A DNA stretch of 64,000 nucleotides from the NCBI GenBank assembly GCA_045806525.1, contig JBJMJD010000105.1:1-64000 (forward strand), in the 5' to 3' direction. Positions 1 to 8,246 of the stretch are shown in pieces. The DNA is from JAICYJ01 sp045806525 (GTDB lineage: Bacteria; Actinomycetota; Thermoleophilia; Gaiellales; JAICJC01). Under the pieces are notes generated by a model that saw nothing but the letters and a program-made list of their open reading frames with translations, was not told the origin of the DNA and made no database searches. The position numbers were made by a program, and so were the translations under genes. The stretch's first letter is position 1. Each line of letters begins with the position of its first letter.

Positions 1-1
1 C

Positions 2-331
2 CACATCATCCGCAATGCCGGAGGTGCGGTGACGCCCGACGTGATCCGCTCGCTCACCATCTCGCAACGGCTGCTCGGCACCGAGGAGATCGTGCTGATC
101 CATCACACCGACTGTGGCATGCTCACCTTCTCGGACGACGATTTCCGAAGCGCCGTCGAGAAGGACACCGGCATTCGCCCGGAGTGGGCGGCCGAGACCT
201 TCTCCGACCTCGACGCCGACGTGCGCCAGTCGATCGCCCGCATCAAGGCAAGCCCGTTCATCCCGCGCACCGACGCGGTGCGCGGCTTCGTCTACGAGGT
301 CGAGACCGGGAAGCTGCGCGAGGTCTCCTGA
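2..331 (+). CDS. Beta-class carbonic anhydrase, C-terminal part (5' end outside window)
   Basis: The open frame enters from the left edge and encodes the last 109 residues of a beta-carbonic anhydrase, a cytoplasmic zinc enzyme that interconverts CO2 and bicarbonate. The RNAGG motif occurs in the first residues. The H-x-x-C zinc-ligand pair is seen in IHHTDCGML. The other zinc-binding Cys and the Asp/Arg dyad would lie in the missing N-terminal part. The C-terminus has the usual amphipathic helices and ends in a short strand (GFVYEVETGKL). The gene is followed by a strong hairpin. The start and operon context cannot be seen. The family call is firm. Confidence 0.9.
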   Translation, partial: HIIRNAGGAVTPDVIRSLTISQRLLGTEEIVLIHHTDCGMLTFSDDDFRSAVEKDTGIRPEWAAETFSDLDADVRQSIARIKASPFIPRTDAVRGFVYEVETGKLREVS

Positions 332-338
332 CGGCTCC

Positions 339-387
339 GGATCAGGCCCGCCGCCGCTGCGGCGTGGTCGGGCGGCGGGCCTGATCC
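339..387. terminator. 17-bp perfect hairpin between convergent genes
   Basis: Bases 339-355 and 371-387 are exact reverse complements (17-bp GC-rich stem, 15-nt loop). The element sits 8 nt after the carbonic anhydrase stop and 11 nt before the stop of the leftward gene, so it could serve both strands. No T-run follows on either side, so it is a U-less terminator candidate and not a classic intrinsic terminator. Confidence 0.6.
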
Positions 388-397
388 AACCTGCCGG

Positions 398-880
398 TCA
401 GTCGAGGTGGATGACGTCCCTGCTGACGTTGTCGTTGACCGACGTGCTGTCGATCTCACCGGACGCTCCCCTGAAGGTGCCGGTGCCGCCGGTGATGGCG
501 ATGTGGTCGGTGCTGCCGTTGGGCTCGTTGGCCGGCACCAGCGCGCTGCCGGCGACCGTGCCGCCCTTCAGCTTGAAGGTGCCATAGCACTGCAGCTTGC
601 CGTGCAGCATCAGCGTGCAGACCGCGTTCAGCGTGCCCACCTTGTGGCCGTGGTGGCGGAGGTTCGCGCTGAATATGAACTCGTCTCCCGGCGCGCCGTT
701 CTGCGTGTGGCTGATGCTGATGAACTTGCCGCCGGTGTCGACCTCGGTCACGCGGATCGTGCGACCGTGGTTGGTGCCGCCGGCACGTGCCAGCGAGACG
801 CCGCCGATCGCCGCAGCGATCAGGCCGGCTACGCACGCGGTCAGCACGAGTCGGCCGACCGTGGTGTTGAACTTCCTCAT
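398..880 (-). CDS. Secreted allene-oxide-cyclase/dirigent-like beta-barrel protein
   Basis: 160 residues. Positions 1-33 form a signal peptide or anchor: basic start, hydrophobic stretch, then ARA-like cleavage region. The mature part is beta-rich. It has two Cys (AVCTLM, LQCYG) and a C-terminal GGTGTFRGASGE motif of the kind seen in allene oxide cyclase/dirigent-like barrel proteins of actinobacteria. It probably acts outside the membrane; no catalytic role can be read from the sequence. The ATG is preceded by GGGAG at good spacing, which fixes the start. It stands alone, convergent with the carbonic anhydrase gene. Family assignment is moderate and function is unknown. Confidence 0.6.
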   Translation of the reverse strand: MRKFNTTVGRLVLTACVAGLIAAAIGGVSLARAGGTNHGRTIRVTEVDTGGKFISISHTQNGAPGDEFIFSANLRHHGHKVGTLNAVCTLMLHGKLQCYGTFKLKGGTVAGSALVPANEPNGSTDHIAITGGTGTFRGASGEIDSTSVNDNVSRDVIHLD

Positions 881-970
881 GGAGCTCTCCCATCTCTACG
901 TGTGAAACACGCCGCGCTGGCAGTGTGCCCCGATCAGCGGATCTGTCAAGGGGTGCGCGCGCGCTGTCTT

Positions 971-2290
971 TCAGGCGGGTGACACGCTGCGGCGGCTGCC
1001 GGCCCGGATGCGCTCGTCGATGGCCTCGCCGTGCGCGTCGATCAGGTCGTCGACCACGGCGCAGATGGCCTCGGGCGAGAGCGTCCCGGCCGCGTTGGGA
1101 TCGAGCAGCGCGGCGTGATAGACGTGCTCGCGGCTGCCGTCCAGAGCTGCCCGCACCGTCAGCTCGCAGACGTTTGCAAACGTGCGGTTGAGCGCGGCCA
1201 GCTGCGGCGGCAGCGCCCCGACGGCGGTGGGCTGAACGCCGGCCCGGTCGGCCAGGCATGGCACCTCGACGCAGCAGCCCTGCGGCAGGTTGGAGATCAG
1301 GCCGTCGTTGCGGACGTTGCCGTAGATGGTGCGGGGCTCGCCGGTGACCTGGGAGTGGATGATCAGCGAGGCGTACTCGAGGCTGCGCTCGATCTGGAAC
1401 GGCTCGCCGGCGGCCAGCTGGGCGCGCATCTGCTCGTACATCTCGAGGTTCTCCTCGCTGCGGTGCACGTACTCGTCGACCGGCACCCTGAACCGCTCGA
1501 TCATGTCGTCGCTGCGCAGGAAGTACGGCAGGTATTCGGCCGAGTGCTCGCTGGACTCGGTCGGGAACCGGCCGAAGCGCCGGTAGATCTCGACGCGCAC
1601 CCGGCGCAGCAGCTCCGGGTCGCGATCGAGCGCGGCATCCAGCAATGGATAGAGGTCATGGCCGTCGCGCTCGAAGCGCAGGATCCAGGACTGGTGGTTG
1701 ATGCCGGCGCCCAGGTAGGTGACCTCCTCGTAGGGCACGCCGGCCAGCTCGGCCAGCTCGCGGGTGGTGTTCTGCACCGAGTGGCAGAGCCCGACGATGC
1801 GCGTCTGCGGACTGGCCTCGTACGTGGCCCAGCACAGCATCGCCATCGGGTTGGTGTAGTTCAGCAACCACGCGTCCGGGCACAGCTCGGACATGTCGGC
1901 GGCGATGCCCAGCATCACCGGGATCGTGCGCAGCGAGCGGAAGATGCCGCCGATCCCGAGCGTGTCGCCGATCGTCTGCCGCAGGCCGTGGCGCTTCGGG
2001 ACCTCGAAGTCGATCAGGGTCGCCTCGTGGCCGCCCACCTGGATCATGTTGATCACGTGGTCGCAGCCCTCGAGTGCCGCGCGGCGGTCGAGGTGGGCCT
2101 CGATCGTGGCGTGGGCGCCGAGCGCCTGGTTCGTCCAGCGCGCCATCGCCTCGCCCGTGGCCAGCCGCTCCGGATCGATGTCGTGGAGCGCGATCGTGGC
2201 GTCGGCAAGCTCGGGGAAGCTGAGGATGTCGCCGAGCAGGTCGCGGGTGAACTCGACGCTGCCGGCGCCGACGAAGGCGATCCGGGTCAT
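971..2290 (-). CDS. Glycoside hydrolase family 4, alpha-galactosidase-like
   Basis: 439 residues. GH4 enzymes use NAD+ and a divalent metal, cleaving by oxidation and elimination. The Rossmann motif FVGAGS is at residues 7-12 and NYTNP near 144. The metal-binding Cys lies in CHSV (Cys169-His170) and the second metal His in GINHQ (His199). Within GH4 the CHSV signature is the one linked to alpha-galactosidases (MelA type). I start at the ATG at 2290, just before MTRIAFVGAG; an upstream in-frame start at 2326 would add 12 unrelated residues and run into the divergent aldolase promoter. It is transcribed away from a tagatose-bisphosphate-type aldolase and two PfkB kinases, which fits galactoside use. 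No phosphotransferase system is present, so its substrate is probably not phosphorylated. Confidence 0.9.
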   Translation of the reverse strand: MTRIAFVGAGSVEFTRDLLGDILSFPELADATIALHDIDPERLATGEAMARWTNQALGAHATIEAHLDRRAALEGCDHVINMIQVGGHEATLIDFEVPKRHGLRQTIGDTLGIGGIFRSLRTIPVMLGIAADMSELCPDAWLLNYTNPMAMLCWATYEASPQTRIVGLCHSVQNTTRELAELAGVPYEEVTYLGAGINHQSWILRFERDGHDLYPLLDAALDRDPELLRRVRVEIYRRFGRFPTESSEHSAEYLPYFLRSDDMIERFRVPVDEYVHRSEENLEMYEQMRAQLAAGEPFQIERSLEYASLIIHSQVTGEPRTIYGNVRNDGLISNLPQGCCVEVPCLADRAGVQPTAVGALPPQLAALNRTFANVCELTVRAALDGSREHVYHAALLDPNAAGTLSPEAICAVVDDLIDAHGEAIDERIRAGSRRSVSPA

Positions 2291-2300
2291 GCGCGAAAGT

Positions 2301-2320
2301 GTTTCAGGTTTGATAGAAAC
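2301..2320. promoter_or_regulatory. Inverted repeat between GH4 and aldolase genes (candidate operator)
   Basis: GTTTC (2301-2305) and GAAAC (2316-2320) form arms around a 10-nt spacer in the 38-bp gap between the divergent GH4 (start 2290) and aldolase (start 2329) genes. TTTC-containing repeats occur in DeoR-family operators such as AgaR sites, and a DeoR gene lies in this cluster at 9189. The arms are short, so this is only a candidate. Confidence 0.35.
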
Positions 2321-2328
2321 GAGCAAGA

Positions 2329-3195
2329 ATGTTCACAACCGCCGAGCAGCGCGCCATTGACCAGCTGTCCACCGAGAGCGGCCGGCTGGCCGTCGTGGCC
2401 GCCGATCAGCGCACCAAGCTGGTCGAGGCGCTGCAGGCGGCCGGGCTGGAGAGCCGGATGGATTTCATGCGCGCCTACAAGCTCGACCTGGTCTCCGCGC
2501 TGGCGCCGGCGGCGCCGGCGATGCTGCTCGATCCCGAGATCGCGCTGCCCCACGTGACCGATGCAGGCGCGCTGCCGGCCCACACCGGGCTGCTGGTGTC
2601 ACTGGAGCGCAGCGGCTCGCGGCGCACGCCCGACGGGCTGCGGAGCGCCGAGCTGCTGCCGGGGGTGGGCGCTGACGGGGTGCGCAGGCTCGGTGGCACC
2701 GGGGCGAAGCTGCTGCTGCGGCTGCGGGCCGATCGCGAGGGTGCCGACGGCGAGAACGCGGCGGTGCTGCGGGAGGCGGTCGCCGACTGCGCCGCGCACC
2801 ACCTGCTGCTGGTGGTCGAGGTGCTGGTCTACCGGCTGGACGAGGAGGACGAAGCCGGGTACGAGGCTGCCCGGGCCGACCTGATCCGGGAGGCGGCGCT
2901 GCTGGCCGAGTCGTGCGGCGCCCGTTACCTGAAGCTCGAGTACCCGGGTGACGAGCAGGCCTGCCGGCGGGTGACCGACACGCTGTCGGTGCCCTGGGCG
3001 CTGCTCTCGGCGGGCGTCGATCACGAGACGTTCGTGGTGCAGCTGCGCGCGGCGCTGGCGGCGGGCGCCGCCGGGTTCATCGCGGGCCGCTCGATCTGGA
3101 AGGAGTCGGTGGCGATGCGCGGCGAGGAGCGGCGCGCGTTCCTGGGCGGCAAGGCGCGGCGCCGGCTCGAACAGCTGCTTGCGATCGCGGGGTAG
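2329..3195 (+). CDS. Class I aldolase, LacD/YihT family (tagatose-1,6-bisphosphate aldolase-like)
   Basis: 288 residues, a TIM-barrel class I aldolase of the LacD/YihT family. These enzymes split ketohexose bisphosphates through a lysine Schiff base. The candidate Schiff-base lysine is Lys202 in YLKLEYPG; GTGAKLLLR near 123-131 is the phosphate/substrate loop region. It heads a rightward set with two PfkB kinases, so tagatose-1,6-bisphosphate is the likeliest substrate. The start at 2329 has no clear Shine-Dalgarno; a TAGAAA box lies 9 nt upstream. A second member of the family at 38148 shares the same motifs. A sulfofructose-phosphate aldolase role is possible in this family but has no support in the neighbourhood. 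Confidence 0.8.
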   Translation: MFTTAEQRAIDQLSTESGRLAVVAADQRTKLVEALQAAGLESRMDFMRAYKLDLVSALAPAAPAMLLDPEIALPHVTDAGALPAHTGLLVSLERSGSRRTPDGLRSAELLPGVGADGVRRLGGTGAKLLLRLRADREGADGENAAVLREAVADCAAHHLLLVVEVLVYRLDEEDEAGYEAARADLIREAALLAESCGARYLKLEYPGDEQACRRVTDTLSVPWALLSAGVDHETFVVQLRAALAAGAAGFIAGRSIWKESVAMRGEERRAFLGGKARRRLEQLLAIAG

Positions 3196-3221
3196 GGCTC
3201 GCTGGGAGATACTTGCGGCCG

Positions 3222-4103
3222 GTGCTGGATCTGCTGGTGATCGGCGACTGCAACCCCGACCTGCTGGTGGCGGGAGCCGACGTGGTGCCCGAGTTCGGCC
3301 AGCGCGAGAAGCTGGTCGAGACCGGGCGGCTGCTGGTGGGCGGATCGGCCTCGATCTTCGCCTGCGGCGCCGCCCGGCTGGGGCTGGCGGTGGCGCTGGT
3401 GGCGGCGGTCGGCGACGACGCGTTCGGCTCGTTCATGCTGGAGGCGGTCGGCGAGCGCGGCGTCGATGCGTCCAGCTGCCCGGTCGTTGCCGGCGCTGAC
3501 ACCGGCCTCACGGTGGCGCTGGTTCGGGACGGCGACCGTGCCATGCTGACGGCGCCGGGAGCGATCCCGCTGTTGACGGCCGAGATGGTGCCGCCGGCGC
3601 TGGTGGCCACCGCCCGGCACCTGCACGTCGCCTCCTACCACCTGCTGGACGGCCTCCGCCCGGGGCTGCCGGCGCTGGTGGCAGCGGCGCATGCGTCCGG
3701 TGCGACGGTGTCGGTGAATCCGCAGGGCGAGGTGGGCGGCGGCAGCGGGGAGCAGCTGCGCATGTTGGTGCCGTCGATCGATCTGCTGCTCCTGAACGAC
3801 CGGGAGCGCGAGTCGCTGGGCAGGGTGGACGGCCCGCTGGTGGTGGTCAAACACGGCGCCGAGGGTGCGGCCGCGCACAGCCGGGACGGCGTGGTGCGCG
3901 TGGCCGGCCATCCCGTCGAGGTGGTCGACACGACCGGCGCCGGCGACAGCTTCGACGCGGGCTTCCTGGCGGCGTGGCTGGCGGGCGAGCCGCTGGAGCG
4001 GGCGCTGGCGCTGGGCAACGCCTGCGGCGCGCTCTCGACGCAGGCGCTGGGAGGGATCGCCGCGCAGGCGACGATGGCCGAGGCGAGGGCGGCGGCGGCA
4101 TGA
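3222..4103 (+). CDS. PfkB/ribokinase-family sugar kinase
   Basis: About 293 residues, ribokinase fold. The N-terminal strand (LDLLVIGDCNPD) leads into a glycine-rich substrate loop (LLVGGSASI). The C-terminal anion-hole and catalytic motif is DTTGAGDSFDAGF, with the Asp of GAGD as base. I favour the GTG at 3222, because GATACT lies 8 nt before it; a TTG at 3213 is an in-frame alternative. The gene overlaps the next kinase by ATGA (4100-4103). Beside a LacC-like kinase, a LacD-like aldolase and a SIS isomerase, it is a candidate for the first step: phosphorylating an imported hexose or amino sugar, because the ABC importer delivers it unphosphorylated. The exact sugar is not known. Confidence 0.8.
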   Translation: MLDLLVIGDCNPDLLVAGADVVPEFGQREKLVETGRLLVGGSASIFACGAARLGLAVALVAAVGDDAFGSFMLEAVGERGVDASSCPVVAGADTGLTVALVRDGDRAMLTAPGAIPLLTAEMVPPALVATARHLHVASYHLLDGLRPGLPALVAAAHASGATVSVNPQGEVGGGSGEQLRMLVPSIDLLLLNDRERESLGRVDGPLVVVKHGAEGAAAHSRDGVVRVAGHPVEVVDTTGAGDSFDAGFLAAWLAGEPLERALALGNACGALSTQALGGIAAQATMAEARAAAA

Positions 4104-4987
4104 TCGTGTGCCTGGCGGCGAACCCGTCGATCGACCGGCTGTTCGGGGTCGACCGACTGACCCCGGGTGGCATCCACCGCCCTACCGAGTTCACCCAGGT
4201 GGCGGGCGGAAAGGGCCTGAACGTGGCCCGGGCGGCGTCCGCGCTGGGCGCCGAGGTGCAGGCGGTGGCGCTGCTGGGCGGCCACGCGGGGCGGTGGATC
4301 GCCGAGCAGTGTGAACGCGAGGGCGTCGAACTGGCGGCGGCCTGGGCGCAGCCGGAGACGCGCTCGTCGCTCTCGGTGGCCGGAGCCGACCAGGGGCTGA
4401 CGGAGTTCTACGAGCACGGTGCGGCGGTCACGCTCGAGGAGTGGCGGGGCTTCGCGGAACTGGCCGCGCGGCACCTGCCCCGGGCTGGATGGGCGACGAT
4501 CTCCGGGTCGCTGCCTCCGGGGGCGCCGGCCGACGGCTACGTGCCGCTGATCGGGGTGGCCCGAAGCGCGTTCGACAGCCGCGAGCAGGGCATCGCCGCC
4601 CGCCCGGCACTGGTGAAGGTGAACGCCGGTGAGGCCGCCCAGCTGACCGGCATGGCCGATGCGCTCGACGCGGCACGGACGCTGCACGAGGCCGCCGGCG
4701 GCGCGGCGATCGTCACCCGCGGCCGCGACGGCGCGGTCATGGTCGCCCCGGATGGACGAGCGCTGTCAGGCGGTGCCGACGCCGAGGGCCGCTACCCGGT
4801 GGGGAGCGGCGACGTCTTCCTGGCAGGGCTGGTGGTGGCGCTCGACGCCGGAGCCGGCTGGGACGATGCGCTGCGGGCGGCGATCGGCGCGGGTGCGGCC
4901 AACGCCGAGCAGCCCGGCGCGGGGCGGCTCGACCCCGAGCGAGCGCGAGCGATCGCAGACTCCGTGCGGCTCGCGCCCGCGGACTGA
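4100..4987 (+). CDS. LacC/FruK-type phosphosugar kinase (tagatose-6-phosphate kinase-like)
   Basis: 295 residues of the 1-phosphofructokinase/LacC branch of PfkB kinases. Seen directly: a CLAANPSIDR start, the substrate motif GGKGLNVARA near residues 34-43, and a C-terminal GSGDVFLAGL motif in place of the commoner GAGD. The Asp is kept, so activity is expected. LacC enzymes phosphorylate tagatose-6-phosphate to the 1,6-bisphosphate, which the aldolase two genes upstream would split. The ATG at 4100 overlaps the preceding stop, so the pair is translationally coupled. The segment after the SGSLPPGAP motif is unusual for the branch (no clear VDTSG-type strand) but the reading frame is intact. 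Confidence 0.8.
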   Translation: MIVCLAANPSIDRLFGVDRLTPGGIHRPTEFTQVAGGKGLNVARAASALGAEVQAVALLGGHAGRWIAEQCEREGVELAAAWAQPETRSSLSVAGADQGLTEFYEHGAAVTLEEWRGFAELAARHLPRAGWATISGSLPPGAPADGYVPLIGVARSAFDSREQGIAARPALVKVNAGEAAQLTGMADALDAARTLHEAAGGAAIVTRGRDGAVMVAPDGRALSGGADAEGRYPVGSGDVFLAGLVVALDAGAGWDDALRAAIGAGAANAEQPGAGRLDPERARAIADSVRLAPAD

Positions 4988-4990
4988 CCC

Positions 4991-5241
4991 GTCACGCGAC
5001 GGTCACGAGCCCGAAACGTCACAGAGTCCCGAGCCGACCCCCTGATCGCAACGATTCGGTCACGAGCGGTCACGGCCTGCGCCGCGAGTGCGCACGACGG
5101 CCGGGTCGGGCTCTGAGCCCTTTACATCTCGATCGGCTCAACCGTGCGGGCGGCCTGTAACGGTCCGTTACGGAGCTGCCACGAGCTATCAACGGCGGCC
5201 GAGGCGGTGTTTGACACCCCAGGGCGCGCGGGGGCGTCACG
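4991..5241. repeat. Non-coding gap with repeated GTCACG words
   Basis: Between the stops of convergent genes (4987 and 5282) about 294 bp carry no convincing gene. GTCACG occurs at 4991, 5002, 5059, 5069 and 5236. The 10-mer GGTCACGAGC occurs twice (5001-5010, 5058-5067). No T-run terminator is visible. The purpose is unknown; dispersed protein-binding sites are one option. Confidence 0.4.
5157..5171. repeat. Perfect 15-bp palindrome GTAACGG-T-CCGTTAC
   Basis: Two 7-nt arms flank one central base, within the non-coding gap between convergent operons. It is too short for a strong terminator and has no T-run. It looks more like a protein-binding site, but no start codon lies near it. Confidence 0.4.
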
Positions 5242-5281
5242 GCAGCGTCTCGGCGGCTGACACGAACGGCCACCGGGGCGG

Positions 5282-6100
5282 TTACTTGAGGCCGGTCGAG
5301 GCCAACGACTGCACGAACCAGCGCTGGCCGATGATGAACACCAGCAGCATCGGTGCCAGCGCCATCACGTTGCCCGCCATCAGCAGCGTCCAGTTCGTCT
5401 GATGCGCACCCTGGAACTGCGCCAACCCCAGCTGCACCGTGCTCTGGTTTGTTGACGTGATCACGATCAGCGGCCACAGAAAGTCGTTCCACGTCCACAG
5501 GAACGTCACGATTCCAAGTGTTGCCAGGGCAGGCATCGATAGCGGCAGCACCACCCGCAGCAGCACACCCAGGCGCGAGCAGCCGTCCATCCGCGCCGCC
5601 TCCTCGAGCTCGATCGGCAGCGTCCGGAAGAACTGCCGCAGGAGGAAGATCCCGAACGGCGTCACCAGGTTGGGCACGATCAGCGCGGGCAGCGAGTTCA
5701 CCAGCCCCATCTTCTGGACGATCAGGAAGGTCGGGATCATCGTCACCTGGAACGGCACCATCAGCGTCGCCAGCAGCGCCACGAACAGCACGTCGCGGCC
5801 GAAGAACCGCATCCGCGCGAACGCGTATCCGGCCAGGCTGCAGAAGACGAGGTTGCCGGCCACGGCCGACAGCGTCACGATCATGCTGTTCGCGAAGAAG
5901 CGCCCGAATGGCGCCGCGTTCCATGCGTCCGGGTAGTTCTCCCAGTGGATGCCGGACGGGATCAGCACGGGCGGGAAGTGCCGCGACTCGGGCAGCGTCT
6001 GGATCGACGTCAAGAGCATCCAGCCCAGCGGCAGCAGCATCAGGGCGGCGATCGGCATCAGCGCCAGATGGCGGGGGCTGAACGGCAGCGGCCACCTCAT
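5282..6100 (-). CDS. CUT1 ABC sugar importer, inner-membrane permease (MalG type)
   Basis: 272 residues, about six membrane segments, binding-protein-dependent transport domain. The EAA loop that docks the ATPase reads EEAARMDGCSR about two thirds along. MalG-type proteins carry the short N-terminus seen here. I start at the ATG at 6100, which overlaps the stop of the first permease by ATGA. It is the last gene of a leftward operon: SIS isomerase, binding protein, permease, permease. No ATPase follows; the complex probably borrows one of the MsmK-type ATPases encoded elsewhere, three of which lie in this window. Confidence 0.92.
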   Translation of the reverse strand: MRWPLPFSPRHLALMPIAALMLLPLGWMLLTSIQTLPESRHFPPVLIPSGIHWENYPDAWNAAPFGRFFANSMIVTLSAVAGNLVFCSLAGYAFARMRFFGRDVLFVALLATLMVPFQVTMIPTFLIVQKMGLVNSLPALIVPNLVTPFGIFLLRQFFRTLPIELEEAARMDGCSRLGVLLRVVLPLSMPALATLGIVTFLWTWNDFLWPLIVITSTNQSTVQLGLAQFQGAHQTNWTLLMAGNVMALAPMLLVFIIGQRWFVQSLASTGLK

Positions 6101-6981
6101 GAGCCGTAGTGCACCCGGCGGTTGCCCAGCCACAGCTGCAGCAGCGAGAACACCAGCGTGATCGCGAACAGCACCTCGGCGATGGCCGCTGCGTACCCGG
6201 CGTGGAAGAACTCGAACGCCTGGCTATAGAGGTAATAGACCATCACGGTCGTCGCGTGCAGCGGCCCGCCCCGCGTGGTCACGTAGATCTCGTCGAACAC
6301 CTGCAGCGCATTGATCGTCGACCACACGATCAGGAACAACGTGGCCGGCGACACCAGCGGGAACACCACGTGGCGGAACGTCGCCCAGCGCCCGGCGCCG
6401 TCCAGCCGCGCCGCCTCGACCAGGCTCTCCGGCACCCCCTGCAGCGCCGCCAGGTACACGATCACGTCGAACCCCAGCCAACCCCAGACCGTCATCGCCA
6501 CGATTGAGTACAGCGCCTGGTCGGGATCCTGGAAGAACCCGTAGGGGCCAAGGTGCACCTTTTCCAGCATGTAGTTGGCAACGCCGTAGGTGGGCTCCAG
6601 CAGCCAGTTGAAAATCAGTCCCGTTGCCACTGTGGACGTCGCCACCGGGATGAACACCGCCGTGCGGTAGAACCAGGAGAACCGGATCCGAGCGTTCAGC
6701 AGCATCGCCAGCGCCAGCGATCCGCCCACCGAGAGCGGTACGAACAGCAGCGTGTACACGATCGTGTGGTTGACCGACTGCCGGAACACCGGATCGTTCA
6801 CGAGCGTGTGGTAGTTCTGGGTGCCGACCCAGGTGGGCGTCGTCAGCAGGTCGTTGTTCTGGAACGACAGCAGCGCCGCCCACCCGATCGGCAGGATCCC
6901 GAAGATGCCGATCAGCAAGGCGGCCGGGGCCACGAACAGCCAGCCGCTGACGTGTTCGGAGCGGGCCGCCCGCGAGATCAC
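6097..6981 (-). CDS. CUT1 ABC sugar importer, inner-membrane permease (MalF type)
   Basis: 294 residues, six predicted membrane segments. The EAA loop is EAARLDGAGRW. Typical MalF-type features are an N-terminal segment (GWLFVAPAALLIG) and a periplasmic stretch with TWVGTQNY. The start is a GTG at 6981 overlapping the binding-protein stop (GTGA), so translation is coupled. It pairs with the next permease to form the membrane channel for the sugar bound by the lipoprotein encoded upstream. The substrate is inferred from the cluster as a galactoside or amino sugar. Confidence 0.92.
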   Translation of the reverse strand: MISRAARSEHVSGWLFVAPAALLIGIFGILPIGWAALLSFQNNDLLTTPTWVGTQNYHTLVNDPVFRQSVNHTIVYTLLFVPLSVGGSLALAMLLNARIRFSWFYRTAVFIPVATSTVATGLIFNWLLEPTYGVANYMLEKVHLGPYGFFQDPDQALYSIVAMTVWGWLGFDVIVYLAALQGVPESLVEAARLDGAGRWATFRHVVFPLVSPATLFLIVWSTINALQVFDEIYVTTRGGPLHATTVMVYYLYSQAFEFFHAGYAAAIAEVLFAITLVFSLLQLWLGNRRVHYGS

Positions 6982-8246
6982 TGGCCCGTCGCGAGCGTCT
7001 GGTCGACCTGCTGTGCCGCCTGGTCGAGCTCCTGCTGCGGCTGGCCCTTGCCGAGCAGCACCGCCTCGATCGCCTGGCCCATCGCCTGTGACACCTCGTT
7101 GTAGTTGGCGATCACCGGCCGCGCCTTCAGCGCGTTCGCCTCGTTCTGCACGAACACGGACACGCCCGGGTACTTCTTCACGTAGGCGCCGTAGCCCGGC
7201 AGCTGCGTCTCGGAGGTGCGGATCGGCAGGTCGCCGGTCTGTGTCGACCAGATCAGCGCCTGCTGCGCCGACGTGAACCACTTCAGGAACGTCCAGGCCG
7301 CCTCGGTGCGCTCGCTGCCGTTGTTGAACAGCACCCACTGGTCGGGACCGGAGATCGTCTGGTGGTTTGTGAGACCGGGCAGCACCTGCACGCCATAGTC
7401 GACGTCCGGGAAGCTGGACAGGTCCCACGGCCCCGTGAACAGCATCCCGATCTTGCCCGAGTTGAACAGGTTCGCGTAGTTGCCGTTGCCGTTGTCCAAG
7501 TAGACAGAGTGGTCGACCGTCGCCATCTGCTGGAGCAGCGTGGCCGCCTGCACCCCGGCCGGGGAGTTGAACTCCGCCTTCGTGTTGTCGGAGTTGAGGA
7601 TGTCGCCCCCCGCCTGCCAGAGCAGCGCGTCGAAGCGCCAGACGGTGTCCTCGCTGCCGTCGGCCACGTAGGCCCAGCCGAACTGCTTGGCCGAGGGATC
7701 TGTCAGCTTCTGGGCCGCGGCCCGCAAGTCGTCCCACGTCCAGTTCGCGGTCGGGTAGGGGATGCCGGCTTGGTCGAACAGCTTCTTGCTGTAGACCAGC
7801 GCCAGGTTGTCGACCAGCGCCGGCATGCCGATCACCTTGCCGCCGACCTGCACGGCCTGCCGCTCGGCCGGCCAGAAGTCGTTCCAGTTCACGCCCGGCT
7901 GCGTGATCCGCGAGGAGAGGTCGACCGCGGTCGGGCTGCGCGCGATGTTGGCCGCCCACGACCCGTACAGGTAGGCGATGTCCGGGTAGGAGCCGCCGCG
8001 GATCGCGGTCAGCACCTTCTGCAGCGCGTAGTCCGCGTTCCCGTAGTTCTGGACGGTGACGTGGATCTTGGGATGGGTGGCGTTGAAGCGCGCTGCGGCG
8101 CTGGTCATGGCCTTGCCCTCGATGTCCTCGTAGCCGTGCCACACGGTCACGTTGACCACGCCGTTGGAGGACGAGCTGGAGCCGCCGCAGCCGGCGGACG
8201 CGACCAGCAGCAGGGCGGTCGCGGCGATCAGGAACAGGCGCCTCAT
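6978..8246 (-). CDS. ABC sugar-binding lipoprotein (CUT1)
   Basis: 422 residues, extracellular solute-binding protein family 1. A lipoprotein signal peptide ends at ASAGC (lipidated Cys near residue 20), followed by a Gly/Ser linker. The mature protein opens with VNVTVWHGYED, the usual first strand, and has the two-lobe pattern of maltose-type binding proteins (LYGSW, PALVDNLALVYSK, TGPWDLSS). It catches the sugar at the outer membrane face and hands it to the two permeases. It overlaps the SIS gene upstream by ATGA, tying uptake to that isomerase. Confidence 0.93.
   Translation of the reverse strand: MRRLFLIAATALLLVASAGCGGSSSSSNGVVNVTVWHGYEDIEGKAMTSAAARFNATHPKIHVTVQNYGNADYALQKVLTAIRGGSYPDIAYLYGSWAANIARSPTAVDLSSRITQPGVNWNDFWPAERQAVQVGGKVIGMPALVDNLALVYSKKLFDQAGIPYPTANWTWDDLRAAAQKLTDPSAKQFGWAYVADGSEDTVWRFDALLWQAGGDILNSDNTKAEFNSPAGVQAATLLQQMATVDHSVYLDNGNGNYANLFNSGKIGMLFTGPWDLSSFPDVDYGVQVLPGLTNHQTISGPDQWVLFNNGSERTEAAWTFLKWFTSAQQALIWSTQTGDLPIRTSETQLPGYGAYVKKYPGVSVFVQNEANALKARPVIANYNEVSQAMGQAIEAVLLGKGQPQQELDQAAQQVDQTLATGQ

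Noticed and set aside
1031..2557. Long rightward frame (508 codons) opposite the GH4 gene
   Set aside because: Low-complexity Val/Ala/Asp/Gly composition without any domain. It mirrors the GH4 gene and runs into the aldolase gene in another frame. It is a high-GC shadow.
6097..8142. A 681-codon leftward frame that looks like a fusion of binding protein and permease
   Set aside because: Its first half is the wrong frame of the binding-protein gene. The real permease starts at the GTG at 6981, which overlaps the true stop.
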